The notes: generated by a model not told the origin, from the letters alone. A stretch of DNA of 64,000 nucleotides from Sphingobacterium sp. ML3W (GCF_029542085.1 NZ_CP107036.1:5208001-5272000); one strand, 5' to 3'. Positions 1 to 9,524 are shown, counted from the stretch's first letter. Made by a program: numbers and translations.

Positions 1-545
1 ATGCCGAGAAAGTACGTGTCAAAGGGGTGGAACTCGACGGTAATATTAATATTGGTCACTTTCTGCGCCTGAATGGTGCGCTGGCCTATACAGATGCGAA
101 ATACGTAAAATTTACGAATGCACCAGTTCCGCTGGAAGAAGTTGGTGGGCCGCAGGCTTTTAAAGATATTTCGGGCGGAGTGCTTCCGGGAGTATCCAAA
201 TGGTCTTGGTCTTTGGGCGGAGAAGTTAATCAGAGCGGCAAACTGATCGGTATCAATGGCTCCTACTTTTTGGGAGCAGATCTTTTCCATCGCTCCAAAT
301 TCTCTTCAAGCTCATCTCCATCGCAGTATTTGAATATAGATGCTTATACTTTGCTGAATGCACGTTTGGGTTTTAGGGGGTCGAATGGCGTTTCAGTTTT
401 TGTGTGGAGCAGAAATTTGACAAATAAAGATTACTACGAGCAATTGCTCGCAGCTCCGGGCAGTTATGGTCAATATGCCGGAGTCGTAGCTGATCCAAGA
501 ACCTACGGCGTAACGCTCCGGTACAATTGGAAACAGGGAAATTAG
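1..545 (+). CDS. TonB-dependent outer-membrane receptor, C-terminal part (5' end outside window)
   Basis: The reading frame is open from the first bases of the window (first full codon at position 3), so this is the C-terminal ~180 residues of a longer protein. The visible part has the alternating pattern of outer-membrane beta strands. It contains late-barrel motifs of siderophore-type TonB receptors: ARLGF, then VFVWSRNLTNKDYYEQL, then TYGVTLRYNW near the C-terminus. Such receptors import ferric complexes or other large ligands across the outer membrane using TonB energy. Plug and N-terminal domains are not visible, so the ligand cannot be named. A terminator follows at 574-606. Confidence 0.85.
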   Translation, partial: AEKVRVKGVELDGNINIGHFLRLNGALAYTDAKYVKFTNAPVPLEEVGGPQAFKDISGGVLPGVSKWSWSLGGEVNQSGKLIGINGSYFLGADLFHRSKFSSSSSPSQYLNIDAYTLLNARLGFRGSNGVSVFVWSRNLTNKDYYEQLLAAPGSYGQYAGVVADPRTYGVTLRYNWKQGN

Positions 546-573
546 GACCGTAATTCATAATATATTTTCATTA

Positions 574-606
574 GCCGTCTCTGATTTATTTAGAGGCGGT
601 TTTTTT
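574..606 (+). terminator. Rho-independent terminator after TonB receptor
   Basis: CCGTCTCT (575-582) pairs with AGAGGCGG (592-599, one G-T wobble) and is followed by a run of seven T at 600-606. It lies about 30 bases after the receptor stop codon. Confidence 0.8.
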
Positions 607-724
607 GTATCCGAAAAGAGAGATTGTGTCAATAGAAATTTTATCGATGATAATTTGCAGCCTCTGCTTGCTTTATTTATGGAAAACCGTATCTTAATTC
701 ATCATTAAGGTGAAAGATTTGCGC

Positions 725-1273
725 ATGAACGAAAAAGAGCTATTACAACATTATAAAAAAACAGGAGACCTATCTGCGCTGGGGAAATTATATTCGCCTT
801 ATATGTCCTTGCTTTATGGTGTATGTTTCAGGTATTTGCAAGATCCCGATCGTAGCCAGGATGCCGTCATGCAGATCTTTGAGGAGCTAATTCCGAAACT
901 GCGTCATTACGAGATTGATAATTTTAAAAGCTGGTTGCACGTATACAGTAAGAACTATTGTTTAATGCAATTACGCAAAGATAAACGGACGACACAGGTG
1001 GATATTGAAGATAATTTGTTTGAAAGCGAACAAAAACTCAATACCAGTGAAGAGGCAAAATGGGAGGAGCGGGATTTTGAAAAACTAGAAGGTTGTATGC
1101 ATACTTTAAATGAAGAGCAAAAAGAATGTGTACGTTTGTTTTATCTGGAACAAAAGTGCTATAAAGACATCGCAGATTTAACAGGATATGATTTGAATAA
1201 AGTCAAGAGTGCCATCCAGAATGGGAAACGCAATCTGAAAATCTGTATGGAAAGGAAAGAAAATGGAAAATAA
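725..1273 (+). CDS. RNA polymerase sigma factor, ECF (sigma-70) family
   Basis: A protein of about 182 residues with the two-domain ECF layout. Sigma region 2 is at about residues 20-90 (LYGVCFRYL, then the WLHVYSKNYCL stretch and LRKDKR). Region 4 is at about 120-172 (LNEEQKECVRLFYLEQ, then the helix-turn-helix around YKDIADLTGYDLNKVKSAIQNGKRNL). It would direct RNA polymerase to a small regulon. I chose ATG 725; an in-frame GTG at 710 would add five residues and cannot be excluded. The stop overlaps the start of the next gene by 11 bases, so the two are probably translationally coupled as sigma factor and membrane regulator. Confidence 0.9.
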   Translation: MNEKELLQHYKKTGDLSALGKLYSPYMSLLYGVCFRYLQDPDRSQDAVMQIFEELIPKLRHYEIDNFKSWLHVYSKNYCLMQLRKDKRTTQVDIEDNLFESEQKLNTSEEAKWEERDFEKLEGCMHTLNEEQKECVRLFYLEQKCYKDIADLTGYDLNKVKSAIQNGKRNLKICMERKENGK

Positions 1274-1970
1274 TTATCAGTTATCGCGAATTCATAATTA
1301 CATCCATGGTCTAATGAGCAGAGAGGAAATGTTTCAACTGGAAAAAGAAGCATTGGAAGATCCCTTTTTACAGGATGCCATAGATGGATACCGATTACAG
1401 AATGGAGTTGATGCAAAGCAATTAAGTTTGCTGCAGCAGAGACTTAGCCGTCGGGTGGAAAATACCATAGCGACAAGACATGCACAATATTATACTTGGC
1501 AACGTTTAGCCATTGGCGCAGCGGCAGGGGTTTTGTTTGTTGTTTTATTAGCGCTTCTATATTTTAAACATTTCAATGGCATAGCGGAGCGCAGCACAGA
1601 TGTTACACTCAGCGAACCGGAGAACATGGTGGCAATTGAACCCTTGCTGGATGGCGGAGAGGCAACACCGCTAGGAGGATGGAAAGCGTTTGAACAATAC
1701 CTTAATAATCAGGTAACGGATACGGGAAGAGGAGGGGAGATTATTGTCAATTTTACTATCGGAAAGGATGGATTGCCTAATCAGATCCACGCAGAAGGAA
1801 CACCAGAGCAAGCTCTTTTTGATGAGGCTGTACGGCTTCTTCGGTCCGGAGTTAAGTGGCAGGGAACCAAAGCCCGTTTGAAAATTACATTTCCCATAGA
1901 AGACATGAAGAATCCCTCACAATCAAATGTCATCAAACCTCCGCATTGTTTTGGGGTAGAAAAATCTTAG
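1263..1970 (+). CDS. Anti-sigma-like membrane protein with TonB C-terminal-like domain
   Basis: 235 residues with three parts. The cytoplasmic N-terminus (1-80) has the acidic LEKEALEDPFLQDAIDGY motif common in Bacteroidota proteins encoded behind ECF sigma factors. One membrane segment lies at about 82-101. The periplasmic part at about 140-215 (IIVNFTIGKDG, then ALFDEAVRLL and VKW) resembles the TonB C-terminal fold. Overlap with the sigma gene suggests it holds that sigma factor inactive until a periplasmic signal arrives. I see no FecR domain, so the sensing domain would be the TonB-like one. The roles are inferred from context; an energy-transducer TonB annotation is the main alternative. 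Confidence 0.7.
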   Translation: MENNYQLSRIHNYIHGLMSREEMFQLEKEALEDPFLQDAIDGYRLQNGVDAKQLSLLQQRLSRRVENTIATRHAQYYTWQRLAIGAAAGVLFVVLLALLYFKHFNGIAERSTDVTLSEPENMVAIEPLLDGGEATPLGGWKAFEQYLNNQVTDTGRGGEIIVNFTIGKDGLPNQIHAEGTPEQALFDEAVRLLRSGVKWQGTKARLKITFPIEDMKNPSQSNVIKPPHCFGVEKS

Positions 1971-1978
1971 AAAAAAAA

Positions 1979-2018
1979 ATGAGCGATTTCCTTCAAGAGA
2001 AATCGCTCATTTTTTTTG
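1979..2018. terminator. Bidirectional terminator between convergent genes
   Basis: A 12-bp perfect stem, ATGAGCGATTTC (1979-1990) with its complement at 1999-2010, has an A-run on the left and a T-run on the right. It can therefore end both the anti-sigma-like gene (plus) and the Oar-like receptor gene (minus). Confidence 0.9.
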
Positions 2019-2034
2019 ACAACATTATCCGTTC

Positions 2035-5000
2035 TTAAAATGCATACCTCAACCCAAGTTGAATTTGAAAAGGATTACCGTTTAAATTGGATACACCAAC
2101 GCCTGAACTCATATTATAAATATATTGCTGATTGGCTGCATCGAAACTCTTGATCGCATAAAGATTTTGTTTGCCCAAGTTGTGTCCTACACCCCAGCTT
2201 TTTTTCAGGAGGTTGGCTACATTGAAGATATCAATAGAGGCTTCAAGTCCATGATTTTTATAGAACTTTACATTCTTTGCCAAATGCAGGTCAAATACGC
2301 CATAGAAACCATTGATCCCCCCATTACGTTCTGCTACTTGACCCAAATTGCCATTGATGTAGTTTTTGATGCTTTTCTCAGCATTTGGATCGTCCAGGAT
2401 TGCTTGAATACCGTTTTTGATATATTCCGGGGTGTTTTTGTTGTTGGGATCGTAGATAAAAGCAAGATCATTGGAATTTACAAAGTCCCCATTGACATTT
2501 CCATTGACAGCTAATGAATAACGTGTTCCAGCAATTCCGCTGAAGCGCAGACCCATAGAAACACCCCATAAAGAGGGCATTGTTCCATAGAACACGACTT
2601 TATGACGGAATTGATTATCCGAGTACGACATTGTACTTAAGTTGCGAGGATCGTCTTTGACCATTAGGGAGAGGGTAGCAGTATTGGCAACATTACCATT
2701 ATACGAGGTATTGTCTTTTGTATCATTCCAAGTATAAGACATCGTGATTTGTCCATCCTTGTAGTAACGATAAGTTCCGTCCAATACTACGGTATACGAA
2801 TTGTTTTTTCCATCACTATTCATTTCCAATACCCGACCAACCTGTTTGGTCTTACGGCTATTGGTCCAGTTGGCTGCCCCGTTTGTGGTATTGATGCTTG
2901 ACGCAGGAACATATACGCCACGGTTATCCTCGGCAGTCAACCTAAAATAAGGGTTCTCCACCATGTTGCGATCTACATACATATAGTTGTTGCGTCCCCA
3001 AGTACCGTAAGCACTTAAACCGATGCGTAGCGAAGGCGTGAAGAAATGATTGATGGAAATATTGGCTTTATATACAGTCGGCACTTTCACATCCTTGCTA
3101 TTGGTATTGATTGTGACAAGTTTTTCGATCTTTGGATTGTCCAGTAGTTCACGTCCGGGAGCTGTGTCGGGATCCTTGCGATATCCTGCAAAATTTGGCT
3201 TAGGAATTAATGTAGGATCCGTGATATCTACGCCAGCAATGCGTGAACCATCAAACAACATATTGTTTAACATAGAATATGGGTTGAGTGCCGACCCAAA
3301 TATACCAGCTCCAAAACGGATGATATTTTTCCTCTCTTCATTGATATCCCAGTTGAATTGCACACGAGGCTGTATTTGAAACGTGTTAATCCCATTGTCG
3401 GTTGAAAGACCTAATTCGTCATAGACCGTCTGGTTGAATGTAGCTTTCTTGAGGTATTTCGTGTTGTCCAGACGTAGGCCGCCGACTACGTCAAGACCTC
3501 TTGCGATTTTAGCTTCCATCTGCCCATAAACACCTACAGCCAGATTGTTGACCAAAGTGTTTTCTTGGTCAGTCATATATACATCGCGCGCATAGCGATA
3601 AGGGGTCAGGTTATCGAAATTTTGTAAACCTGTAAAATAAAAACGACCGTTCATTTCACTACCATAACGAAAATCCATGTTCGTATACATGATATCGGCA
3701 CCGAAAGTATATTTGATCTTATCCGTATTGTAATATAGGTTGTTGACCAACTGCAGCATATTGCCATTGAACCATTCTGGTGAAAAGCGTTGACCACCGA
3801 GTTGGATAGAATTGTTGTATTTATTCGCGCCATCTACTGATTGGATGGATTCAACGATCGCGCGGGGAATACTATGTGACTGGTCAAATCCGTCAACATT
3901 ATGCTGTGCTTCAGAGCGTTCGTAAAAATGCTGGATCTTTAAATCATTTGTCAACTTGGAACTGATCGAAGTACGCAAAGAAGCCATAAGGCTATTGTTT
4001 ATATACTTTCTGTTGGTGTAAGATTCATAGGCGTTAATTCCCGTATTATCCCCTTCCTGTTGATTGTCGGAGTCATACACAAAGTTATTGCGAATGGTCA
4101 ATAGGTTCTTTTCATTTAATTGCCAGTCGATTCGAGCGAACGCGGCATCAGTCTTTTTCTTTTTGTCAAAGGAGCCAAATAGACGGTCGGCACTAGCGCC
4201 ATATTTACCTACAGCAATTCGGGTGAAATCATCCAAGGTCGTTTGTGTAACTTTGTATCGTGCAATATCTTCGGTTGTTTGGATATCAGCGATCTGAAGC
4301 GGACGTGTATCCATTTGACGATCCCATGTAACAAAGAAATGGGCTTTATCCTTAATAATTGGCCCCCCCAACGAAAATCCATATTGATAAGTGGAGAATT
4401 TCTGTTTGCGTGGAGTTTCATTCAGATTATACTTACTGGAAAGCCAATCTGCCCGGGCAAAAGTAAAGGCGCTTCCTGTCAGGGTATTTGTTCCTGATTT
4501 GGTCACGGTCGTAATGCTACCGCCGCCACTACGACCAAAAGTGACATCATAATCGTTGGTGACCACTTTGAATTCGCGAATAGCCTCCATAGAAATTGAA
4601 TAAGCACCACCGCTATTTCCGCCCGCTACCGTACTGCGCGAGTTCATGCCATCTACCGTAAAATTAGTCGAAGATGCGCGTTGGCCCGCAAGGTTCGTCC
4701 CGCTGCTCACTGGCGATAGATCGATCAGCGAAGAAAAATTCCGACCATTTACAGGCATTTTCTTAAGATCATTTGCCGTAATAGCGGTAGAGGCACCTAA
4801 CGTTTTGATCTTATTTTTAGGGTCAGCAGCAGCGCCCTGTACAATTACTTCGTCAAGCTTAGTTTCCGTAGAAGATAAACTAAAATCTACTGTAAGCTCA
4901 TCGCCATAATTTAATTTATAGTCTGTTTTCTTTTGTTCAGCATAACCGACATGATTGACTGATATGGTGTATGGAGAGCCTAAGGGCAGCTGCTGAAAGG

Positions 5001-5208
5001 TATATACCCCATTTTGATTGGTCAAAGTTGTTTGTCTAAATCCAGTAGATTCATTCCGCACAGATACTGAACTGCCCTTGACCGGTCCAGATCCATCTGT
5101 GATACGCCCCGTGATGGTTGCTTCCGTGCCTTGAGCCCAGCTTCTGCTTGGAATTTGAAAAAATGTGATAATGGTTAGGAGCACAAACCAAATGATGTTT
5201 TTCTGCAT
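2035..5208 (-). CDS. TonB-dependent receptor, Oar-like, with carboxypeptidase-regulatory-like N-terminus
   Basis: 1057 residues, full length for an Oar-type receptor. It has a signal peptide (about 1-25, ending SRSWAQ), a carboxypeptidase-regulatory-like beta domain (about 30-110, ATITGRITDG to VDFSL), and a LDEVIVQG linker. The plug (about 130-245) includes the VDGMNSR and GRSGGGSITTVTKSGTN segments typical of Oar homologues. A large beta barrel ends in IQLGLRYAF. It sits in the outer membrane; the substrate is unknown. It converges on the sigma/anti-sigma pair, but nothing in the sequence shows that this sigma factor controls it. Confidence 0.88.
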   Translation of the reverse strand: MQKNIIWFVLLTIITFFQIPSRSWAQGTEATITGRITDGSGPVKGSSVSVRNESTGFRQTTLTNQNGVYTFQQLPLGSPYTISVNHVGYAEQKKTDYKLNYGDELTVDFSLSSTETKLDEVIVQGAAADPKNKIKTLGASTAITANDLKKMPVNGRNFSSLIDLSPVSSGTNLAGQRASSTNFTVDGMNSRSTVAGGNSGGAYSISMEAIREFKVVTNDYDVTFGRSGGGSITTVTKSGTNTLTGSAFTFARADWLSSKYNLNETPRKQKFSTYQYGFSLGGPIIKDKAHFFVTWDRQMDTRPLQIADIQTTEDIARYKVTQTTLDDFTRIAVGKYGASADRLFGSFDKKKKTDAAFARIDWQLNEKNLLTIRNNFVYDSDNQQEGDNTGINAYESYTNRKYINNSLMASLRTSISSKLTNDLKIQHFYERSEAQHNVDGFDQSHSIPRAIVESIQSVDGANKYNNSIQLGGQRFSPEWFNGNMLQLVNNLYYNTDKIKYTFGADIMYTNMDFRYGSEMNGRFYFTGLQNFDNLTPYRYARDVYMTDQENTLVNNLAVGVYGQMEAKIARGLDVVGGLRLDNTKYLKKATFNQTVYDELGLSTDNGINTFQIQPRVQFNWDINEERKNIIRFGAGIFGSALNPYSMLNNMLFDGSRIAGVDITDPTLIPKPNFAGYRKDPDTAPGRELLDNPKIEKLVTINTNSKDVKVPTVYKANISINHFFTPSLRIGLSAYGTWGRNNYMYVDRNMVENPYFRLTAEDNRGVYVPASSINTTNGAANWTNSRKTKQVGRVLEMNSDGKNNSYTVVLDGTYRYYKDGQITMSYTWNDTKDNTSYNGNVANTATLSLMVKDDPRNLSTMSYSDNQFRHKVVFYGTMPSLWGVSMGLRFSGIAGTRYSLAVNGNVNGDFVNSNDLAFIYDPNNKNTPEYIKNGIQAILDDPNAEKSIKNYINGNLGQVAERNGGINGFYGVFDLHLAKNVKFYKNHGLEASIDIFNVANLLKKSWGVGHNLGKQNLYAIKSFDAANQQYIYNMSSGVGVSNLNGNPFQIQLGLRYAF

Positions 5209-5420
5209 AATAATTTCGTTTCTAGTTTAGTTGATCAGTGTTTGTCACAAGTATGTTGCGAAATTATTCGTATAGTATTGCTAAACTGTTAAGTCGGTAT
5301 TATTAAATATTTAAAAAGAATTGGCCATGTTAAGATAAAGATACAGCATATACTAATAGGGAATCGATAGATGCTGCGAACAGTATATATCCCTTGGTAA
5401 AGAAAAACTTACAAACGAAT

Positions 5421-5445
5421 AAGGGCTCGAATGATTCGAGCCCTT
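5421..5445 (-). terminator. Hairpin terminator downstream of nitroreductase
   Basis: AAGGGCTCGAA (5421-5431) and its exact complement (5435-5445) form an 11-bp stem 27 bases after the nitroreductase stop. The T-run expected on the minus strand is weak. Confidence 0.6.
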
Positions 5446-5472
5446 AATGATTTTATCGTATGTTGCAGTACC

Positions 5473-6036
5473 TTATTCTTCCCAACGAATTTTTTCTTCG
5501 ATAGGCGTACGTACAGGTTCGCGCGCATCTGATTCATGATGTCCTAAGTAAAATAGGCCGATACATTTTTGGTTCTCTTCCAGATTAAGGAAACCGCCCA
5601 AATGATTGATTAAGCCCGGTGTTGCCCAGTAACCACCAATATTCAACGAATGTGCAGCGAGCCACATATTTTCTACAGCGGCAGCAGTACAAGCCAATTC
5701 TTCCCATTCAGGAACTTCACCCGTATAATTGACGATAAGCGCAATGGCAACATTTGATTGTGTTGCTTTCTTGCCCATGGTGATCTCTGTCGCTTCCGTA
5801 TATTTCTCCGCTGGTGTAACCGATTTATAGATGCGCGATAATTCAGTACCCAAGCGTTGAAGCCCTTCTTTACGGAAGATCACAAAACGCCAAGGCTGTG
5901 TCCGTTTATGTGTTGGAGCAGCATTAGCTGCTTCCAAAATGCTAAGGATATCCTCTTTGCTTACTTCTTCTTCAGTAAAAGAAGCTTGAAATACCGATCT
6001 TCTGTAGTGTATTGCTTTTAAAACGTCGTTTTTCAT
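5473..6036 (-). CDS. Nitroreductase family protein
   Basis: 187 residues, the usual size of compact FMN-dependent nitroreductases. The N-terminal RRSVF motif and the APTHKRTQPWRFVIF segment are the family's FMN-phosphate and active-site region. A middle helix (ACTAAAVENMWLAAHSL) and GGYWATPG follow, with a GLFYLGHH strand near the end. These enzymes reduce nitro compounds, quinones or unsaturated substrates with NAD(P)H; the true substrate cannot be read from sequence. It starts 27 bases after the peptidase T stop and is probably co-transcribed with it. Confidence 0.85.
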   Translation of the reverse strand: MKNDVLKAIHYRRSVFQASFTEEEVSKEDILSILEAANAAPTHKRTQPWRFVIFRKEGLQRLGTELSRIYKSVTPAEKYTEATEITMGKKATQSNVAIALIVNYTGEVPEWEELACTAAAVENMWLAAHSLNIGGYWATPGLINHLGGFLNLEENQKCIGLFYLGHHESDAREPVRTPIEEKIRWEE

Positions 6037-6063
6037 TAAAAATATGTTGATTTTAGAATGTAC

Positions 6064-7326
6064 TTATGCTTTTTCTTCCCATAAAGATACAACATGCAAA
6101 ATTGTTTTGACCGCTTTTTCCATATCTTGTGCTGATACCCATTCTTGCTTCCCATGAAATGCATGTCCACCCGCAAAGATATTAGGACATGGAAGCCCCA
6201 TAAATGATAGGCGTGATCCATCGGTACCGCCACGGATACTTCTTCTTTCTGCGACCATACCTGCTCTTGTAATAGCTTCCATGCCAATTTCCATAATTTC
6301 TGGATACTGATCAAGGATCTCTTTCATATTGCGGTATTGCTCTTTTACAGTGAATATATAGGTACAATTTGGATAGCGCTCAACAATAGATTTTGCTATT
6401 GCTTCCAGTTCATCTTCATGTTTTTTCAGATTAGCTGTTGCATGATCACGGATGATAAATTGAATCTCTGCCTTCTCCACCGATCCACTGATATTCACTG
6501 GGTGCACAAAACCGTCCTTTTTATTGGTGCTTTCTGGAGAAAGTCTGTCTTTCGGTAATGCATCGATGATGGCACTTGCGATTTTAATCGCACTTTGCAT
6601 CTTTCCTTTTGCAAAACCAGGGTGCACGGAGACGCCATGGATCGTTAAAGTTGCTCCATCTGCCGAGAATGTCTCATCCTCGATCGTGCCGGCTTTTTCG
6701 CCGTCCATGGTGTAGGCAAAGTCTGCCGCCAGACGTTTTAAATCTGCTTTATCAACCCCACGGCCGATTTCCTCGTCCGGTGTGAATAAAATCTTGATAT
6801 CACCATGTTTAATCTCCGGGTGTTTCATCAATAGGCGTGCAGCATCCATTATTTCAGCGATACCAGCCTTATCATCCGCTCCTAAAAGCGTTGTTCCACT
6901 TGCCGTAATTACATCGTTTCCGATTTGATTGGCTAGATCGGGATGTTCTGCATATTTGATCACAATGCTATTATCATCTGGAAGTACCAAATCTTGTCCT
7001 TGGTAATTACGGTGTACCAATGGTTTTACATCTTTGCCAGAAGAATCCGGAGAAGTGTCCATATGAGAGCAGAAACAGATCACTGGAACTTTCTTGGACG
7101 TATTGGAGGGGATGGTCGCATAGATGTAACCATTCTCATCCATAGCGGCATCCGAAATGCCCAATGATAAGAGTTCTTCTACCAATAATTTACCCAAATT
7201 TTTCTGTTTTTCGGTAGATGGACATGTCGGTGAATTTACATCAGATTGTGTGTCAATCTGTACGTAGCGTTGAAATCTTTCCGAAACTGAAAAGTCACTT
7301 ATGTTATTAATCTCAAATGTGCTCAT
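6064..7326 (-). CDS. pepT: Peptidase T (tripeptide aminopeptidase)
   Basis: 420 residues from the ATG at 7326; an upstream extension has no family similarity. It is an M20-family dizinc aminopeptidase that removes N-terminal residues from tripeptides in the cytoplasm. Metal and catalytic motifs are in order: SHMDTSPD (H88, D90), LLGADDKAG, PDEEIGRG with the paired glutamates, and HAFHGKQEW at the end. The dimerisation domain lies between, and GGTDGSRLSFMGLPCPN is typical of PepT. A good promoter lies just upstream. The nitroreductase gene follows in the same direction. Confidence 0.93.
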   Translation of the reverse strand: MSTFEINNISDFSVSERFQRYVQIDTQSDVNSPTCPSTEKQKNLGKLLVEELLSLGISDAAMDENGYIYATIPSNTSKKVPVICFCSHMDTSPDSSGKDVKPLVHRNYQGQDLVLPDDNSIVIKYAEHPDLANQIGNDVITASGTTLLGADDKAGIAEIMDAARLLMKHPEIKHGDIKILFTPDEEIGRGVDKADLKRLAADFAYTMDGEKAGTIEDETFSADGATLTIHGVSVHPGFAKGKMQSAIKIASAIIDALPKDRLSPESTNKKDGFVHPVNISGSVEKAEIQFIIRDHATANLKKHEDELEAIAKSIVERYPNCTYIFTVKEQYRNMKEILDQYPEIMEIGMEAITRAGMVAERRSIRGGTDGSRLSFMGLPCPNIFAGGHAFHGKQEWVSAQDMEKAVKTILHVVSLWEEKA

Positions 7327-7355
7327 GCTAATCGCCTTAATGTGATAAGGGCGAC

Positions 7356-7388
7356 CAAATTTACAAATTCTAACGGGCTTCGACCAAA
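7356..7388 (-). promoter_or_regulatory. Putative Bacteroidota promoter for pepT
   Basis: Read on the minus strand, TTTG at about 7385-7388 and TAAATTTG at 7356-7363 are separated by 21 bases. This fits the -33 TTTG and -7 TAnnTTTG consensus, and would start transcription about 20 bases before the pepT ATG. Confidence 0.5.
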
Positions 7389-7391
7389 AAC

Positions 7392-7427
7392 AAACAAGAC
7401 TTGTCAATAAACTGACAAGTCTTGTTT
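7392..7427 (-). terminator. Strong terminator for the DUF4197 gene
   Basis: A 15-bp perfect inverted repeat (7392-7406 and 7413-7427, six-base loop) lies about 60 bases after the DUF4197 stop. On the minus strand it is followed by a T-rich stretch (A-run at 7386-7390). It directly adjoins the pepT promoter. Confidence 0.85.
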
Positions 7428-7488
7428 ACTAGAGGTAATATTTCGCTAACCTCCTGTATCTTTTTTGGGGAGTAATCCTAGGTTTAGC

Positions 7489-8316
7489 TTATTTTTTTTC
7501 GTCGGCGTAGCCAAATACTTTCTGCAAGATATTTGTATTTCTGCTTCCGCCGATATTGTTTCTGATTTTTGATTCCTGATCAGCTACTTTGATAAACAAA
7601 CCATCTATGGCCTTTTGAGTAACGTAAGCGGTCAGGTTTGTTTCTACCTTATTGCCTAGCGGTAAATTATTATAGGCTGAGGTCAATTGCGTCCAATATT
7701 GGTCTACATTATTTACACCCATGGCAGATTGAATGACTGGACTAAACTTGTTTGTTAATTCGGTTGATGTATTTGTTTTGAAAAATGTTGTTGCAGCATC
7801 TTGCTTGCTTCCCAATAGGATATTGGTCGCATCAGTGATGGTCATTTTAGACAATGCATTTACGAATACCGGAGCGGCTTCTTTTACGGCACCCTCAGCG
7901 GCTCTGTTCATGCTTTGAATAAATTGATCACAAAGCTTGCCCATGCCGACTGCACGAAGCGTTTTTTCTACCTTTTGGGCCTCCGCAGGCATTAAAATCT
8001 TTACCGCTGCATCACCTAAGAAGCCATCTTTTTTTGCCAAAGACTCAATACTCAGGTTAAGGCCGTTGCTTAGAGCTTGTTTGATACCCAATGAAGCATC
8101 TTTATTTGATAATGAAGCCAAGGGGTTCGACTTGGTAGAACCCGTTGTTGAAGAGCTCGCAGTTGACGAATTCGTCTTTTTTGTGCTGTCAGTTTGACTC
8201 TGAGTTGCTTTATTCAACGCGTCGTTGATCTTTTTAAAGATTTGCGCTTCACTGTTGTTGGAGAACAAAAGCCCTGAAACAAATAGGGTACAATATAGTA
8301 ATGGAAATTTCATCAT
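7489..8316 (-). CDS. DUF4197 domain-containing secreted protein
   Basis: 275 residues from the ATG at 8316 (a second ATG follows at once; an upstream TTG is less likely). It has a signal peptide (about 1-24, ending NSEAQ) and a serine/threonine-rich linker (about 35-60). The DUF4197 region then runs to about residue 270, with the family's IKQALSNGLNLSIESLAKKDGFLGD and KAIDGLFIKVADQESKIRNN stretches. DUF4197 has no known activity; the protein is expected to be periplasmic or surface-exposed. It is monocistronic, with its own terminator. Confidence 0.85.
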   Translation of the reverse strand: MMKFPLLYCTLFVSGLLFSNNSEAQIFKKINDALNKATQSQTDSTKKTNSSTASSSTTGSTKSNPLASLSNKDASLGIKQALSNGLNLSIESLAKKDGFLGDAAVKILMPAEAQKVEKTLRAVGMGKLCDQFIQSMNRAAEGAVKEAAPVFVNALSKMTITDATNILLGSKQDAATTFFKTNTSTELTNKFSPVIQSAMGVNNVDQYWTQLTSAYNNLPLGNKVETNLTAYVTQKAIDGLFIKVADQESKIRNNIGGSRNTNILQKVFGYADEKK

Positions 8317-8475
8317 GATATGTTTTGCTGTCAAAATTAAGGATATCGACCGTTAATTTTTGTAAAAGTTTAAATTGCCGGCTGTTCTTTCCATGAAATT
8401 GTCCGTATCCGTAGCAGATGCGCCACAACCCCACTGCAACGAAGATCCTAAATTGTCACAGCAGTCCCTGCCGGC

Positions 8476-9312
8476 CTATTTCCACGAAAGTGTCGTCACA
8501 ACAGGGAAGTGGTCAGAAGGAAACTTACTCAGGTAAGTATCTGTCAAAATACCATATTTCTTCGCCTGAAAAGGTTTGGTGATAAAGATATGGTCAATCC
8601 GACCAGAGGCTCTTAGGCTCTTTCCCCAACCATTAAAAGAAGAGTTGGGCTCATATTTAAGCGGAGATACTTCATGTACATCTGTGACGATATTGCTCTT
8701 GGCAAGTGTAAAATAGGCCTCATCTTTTTCGTCTACATTGAAGTCGCCTGTTAAGATCAGCGGAAGATCCTTCGCAAATTCTTTTGCCTTGGCCAGGATC
8801 AATTTTGCACTTTCCGTGCGGGCTGTACGTCCGATATGGTCAAAATGGGTATTCATAAAGATAAAGCGCTTTTTATTGGCTTTGTCTTCAAAAATTCCCC
8901 AGGTACAGATACGTGGTAAGGCCGCATCCCAACCCTTGTTCGGATGTTCGGTATCTGTTGCAGAAAGCCAGAATGTACCACTTTTTATGGCTTTGAACCG
9001 ATTGGTGTTGTAATAAATTGCAGAGTGTTCACCTTCCTGTGCGCCGTCATCACGCCCCACACCGACATAGTCGAATCCCGGAAGCAATGTTTTTAGATCC
9101 TGAACCTGATCATGAAAGGCTTCCTGAACACCGAATATATCAAAACCATGATACTTAATCAGATTGGTCAAAGGCACTTTGCGGTCAACCCACATATTAC
9201 CAGTATCTACAGTATTTCTTTGTCTAATATTGTATGTAGCTGCAATGAAATCTTGCGCATAGGAGATATACGAAAAGCATAATGCTGCTGCGAGAATAAA
9301 GTATTTTTTCAT
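8476..9312 (-). CDS. Secreted endonuclease/exonuclease/phosphatase family hydrolase
   Basis: 278 residues. A signal peptide (1-19, ending ISYAQ) is followed by a complete EEP domain: the YNIR strand, VQEAFHDQ (metal-binding Glu), NTHFDH, GDFNVDE (catalytic Asp-Asn) and SDHFPVVT (Asp-His pair) at the C-terminus. This fold hydrolyses phosphodiesters in nucleic acids, phosphoinositides or sphingolipids. As an exported enzyme it probably acts in the periplasm or outside the cell on phosphorus-containing substrates. The next gene is also an exported phosphodiesterase, which supports a phosphate or lipid-head-group scavenging role, although the 212-base gap argues against one operon. Confidence 0.87.
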   Translation of the reverse strand: MKKYFILAAALCFSYISYAQDFIAATYNIRQRNTVDTGNMWVDRKVPLTNLIKYHGFDIFGVQEAFHDQVQDLKTLLPGFDYVGVGRDDGAQEGEHSAIYYNTNRFKAIKSGTFWLSATDTEHPNKGWDAALPRICTWGIFEDKANKKRFIFMNTHFDHIGRTARTESAKLILAKAKEFAKDLPLILTGDFNVDEKDEAYFTLAKSNIVTDVHEVSPLKYEPNSSFNGWGKSLRASGRIDHIFITKPFQAKKYGILTDTYLSKFPSDHFPVVTTLSWK

Positions 9313-9524
9313 CTATATTATTTTGTTCTTCAGTTGTGATGAAGCTATCAGATTTATTCATCGAGTACATGTTTTAAGCGGCATTCATGAGCTCGCTTTA
9401 CTCGGTTATTCAATCCCTAGTGTGATCGAATAAATCATGATGGTTTCATTTGAATAATTAGTTTAGGAATAGTTACCTCATTAATATAAAGATGTGCAGT
9501 ATTCCGTTTTTGTTATTTATTTAA

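Noticed and set aside
2125..2514. A 129-codon plus-strand frame antisense to the Oar-like receptor
   Set aside because: It is contained in a well-supported receptor gene, and the composition is typical of the reverse of beta-barrel codons.
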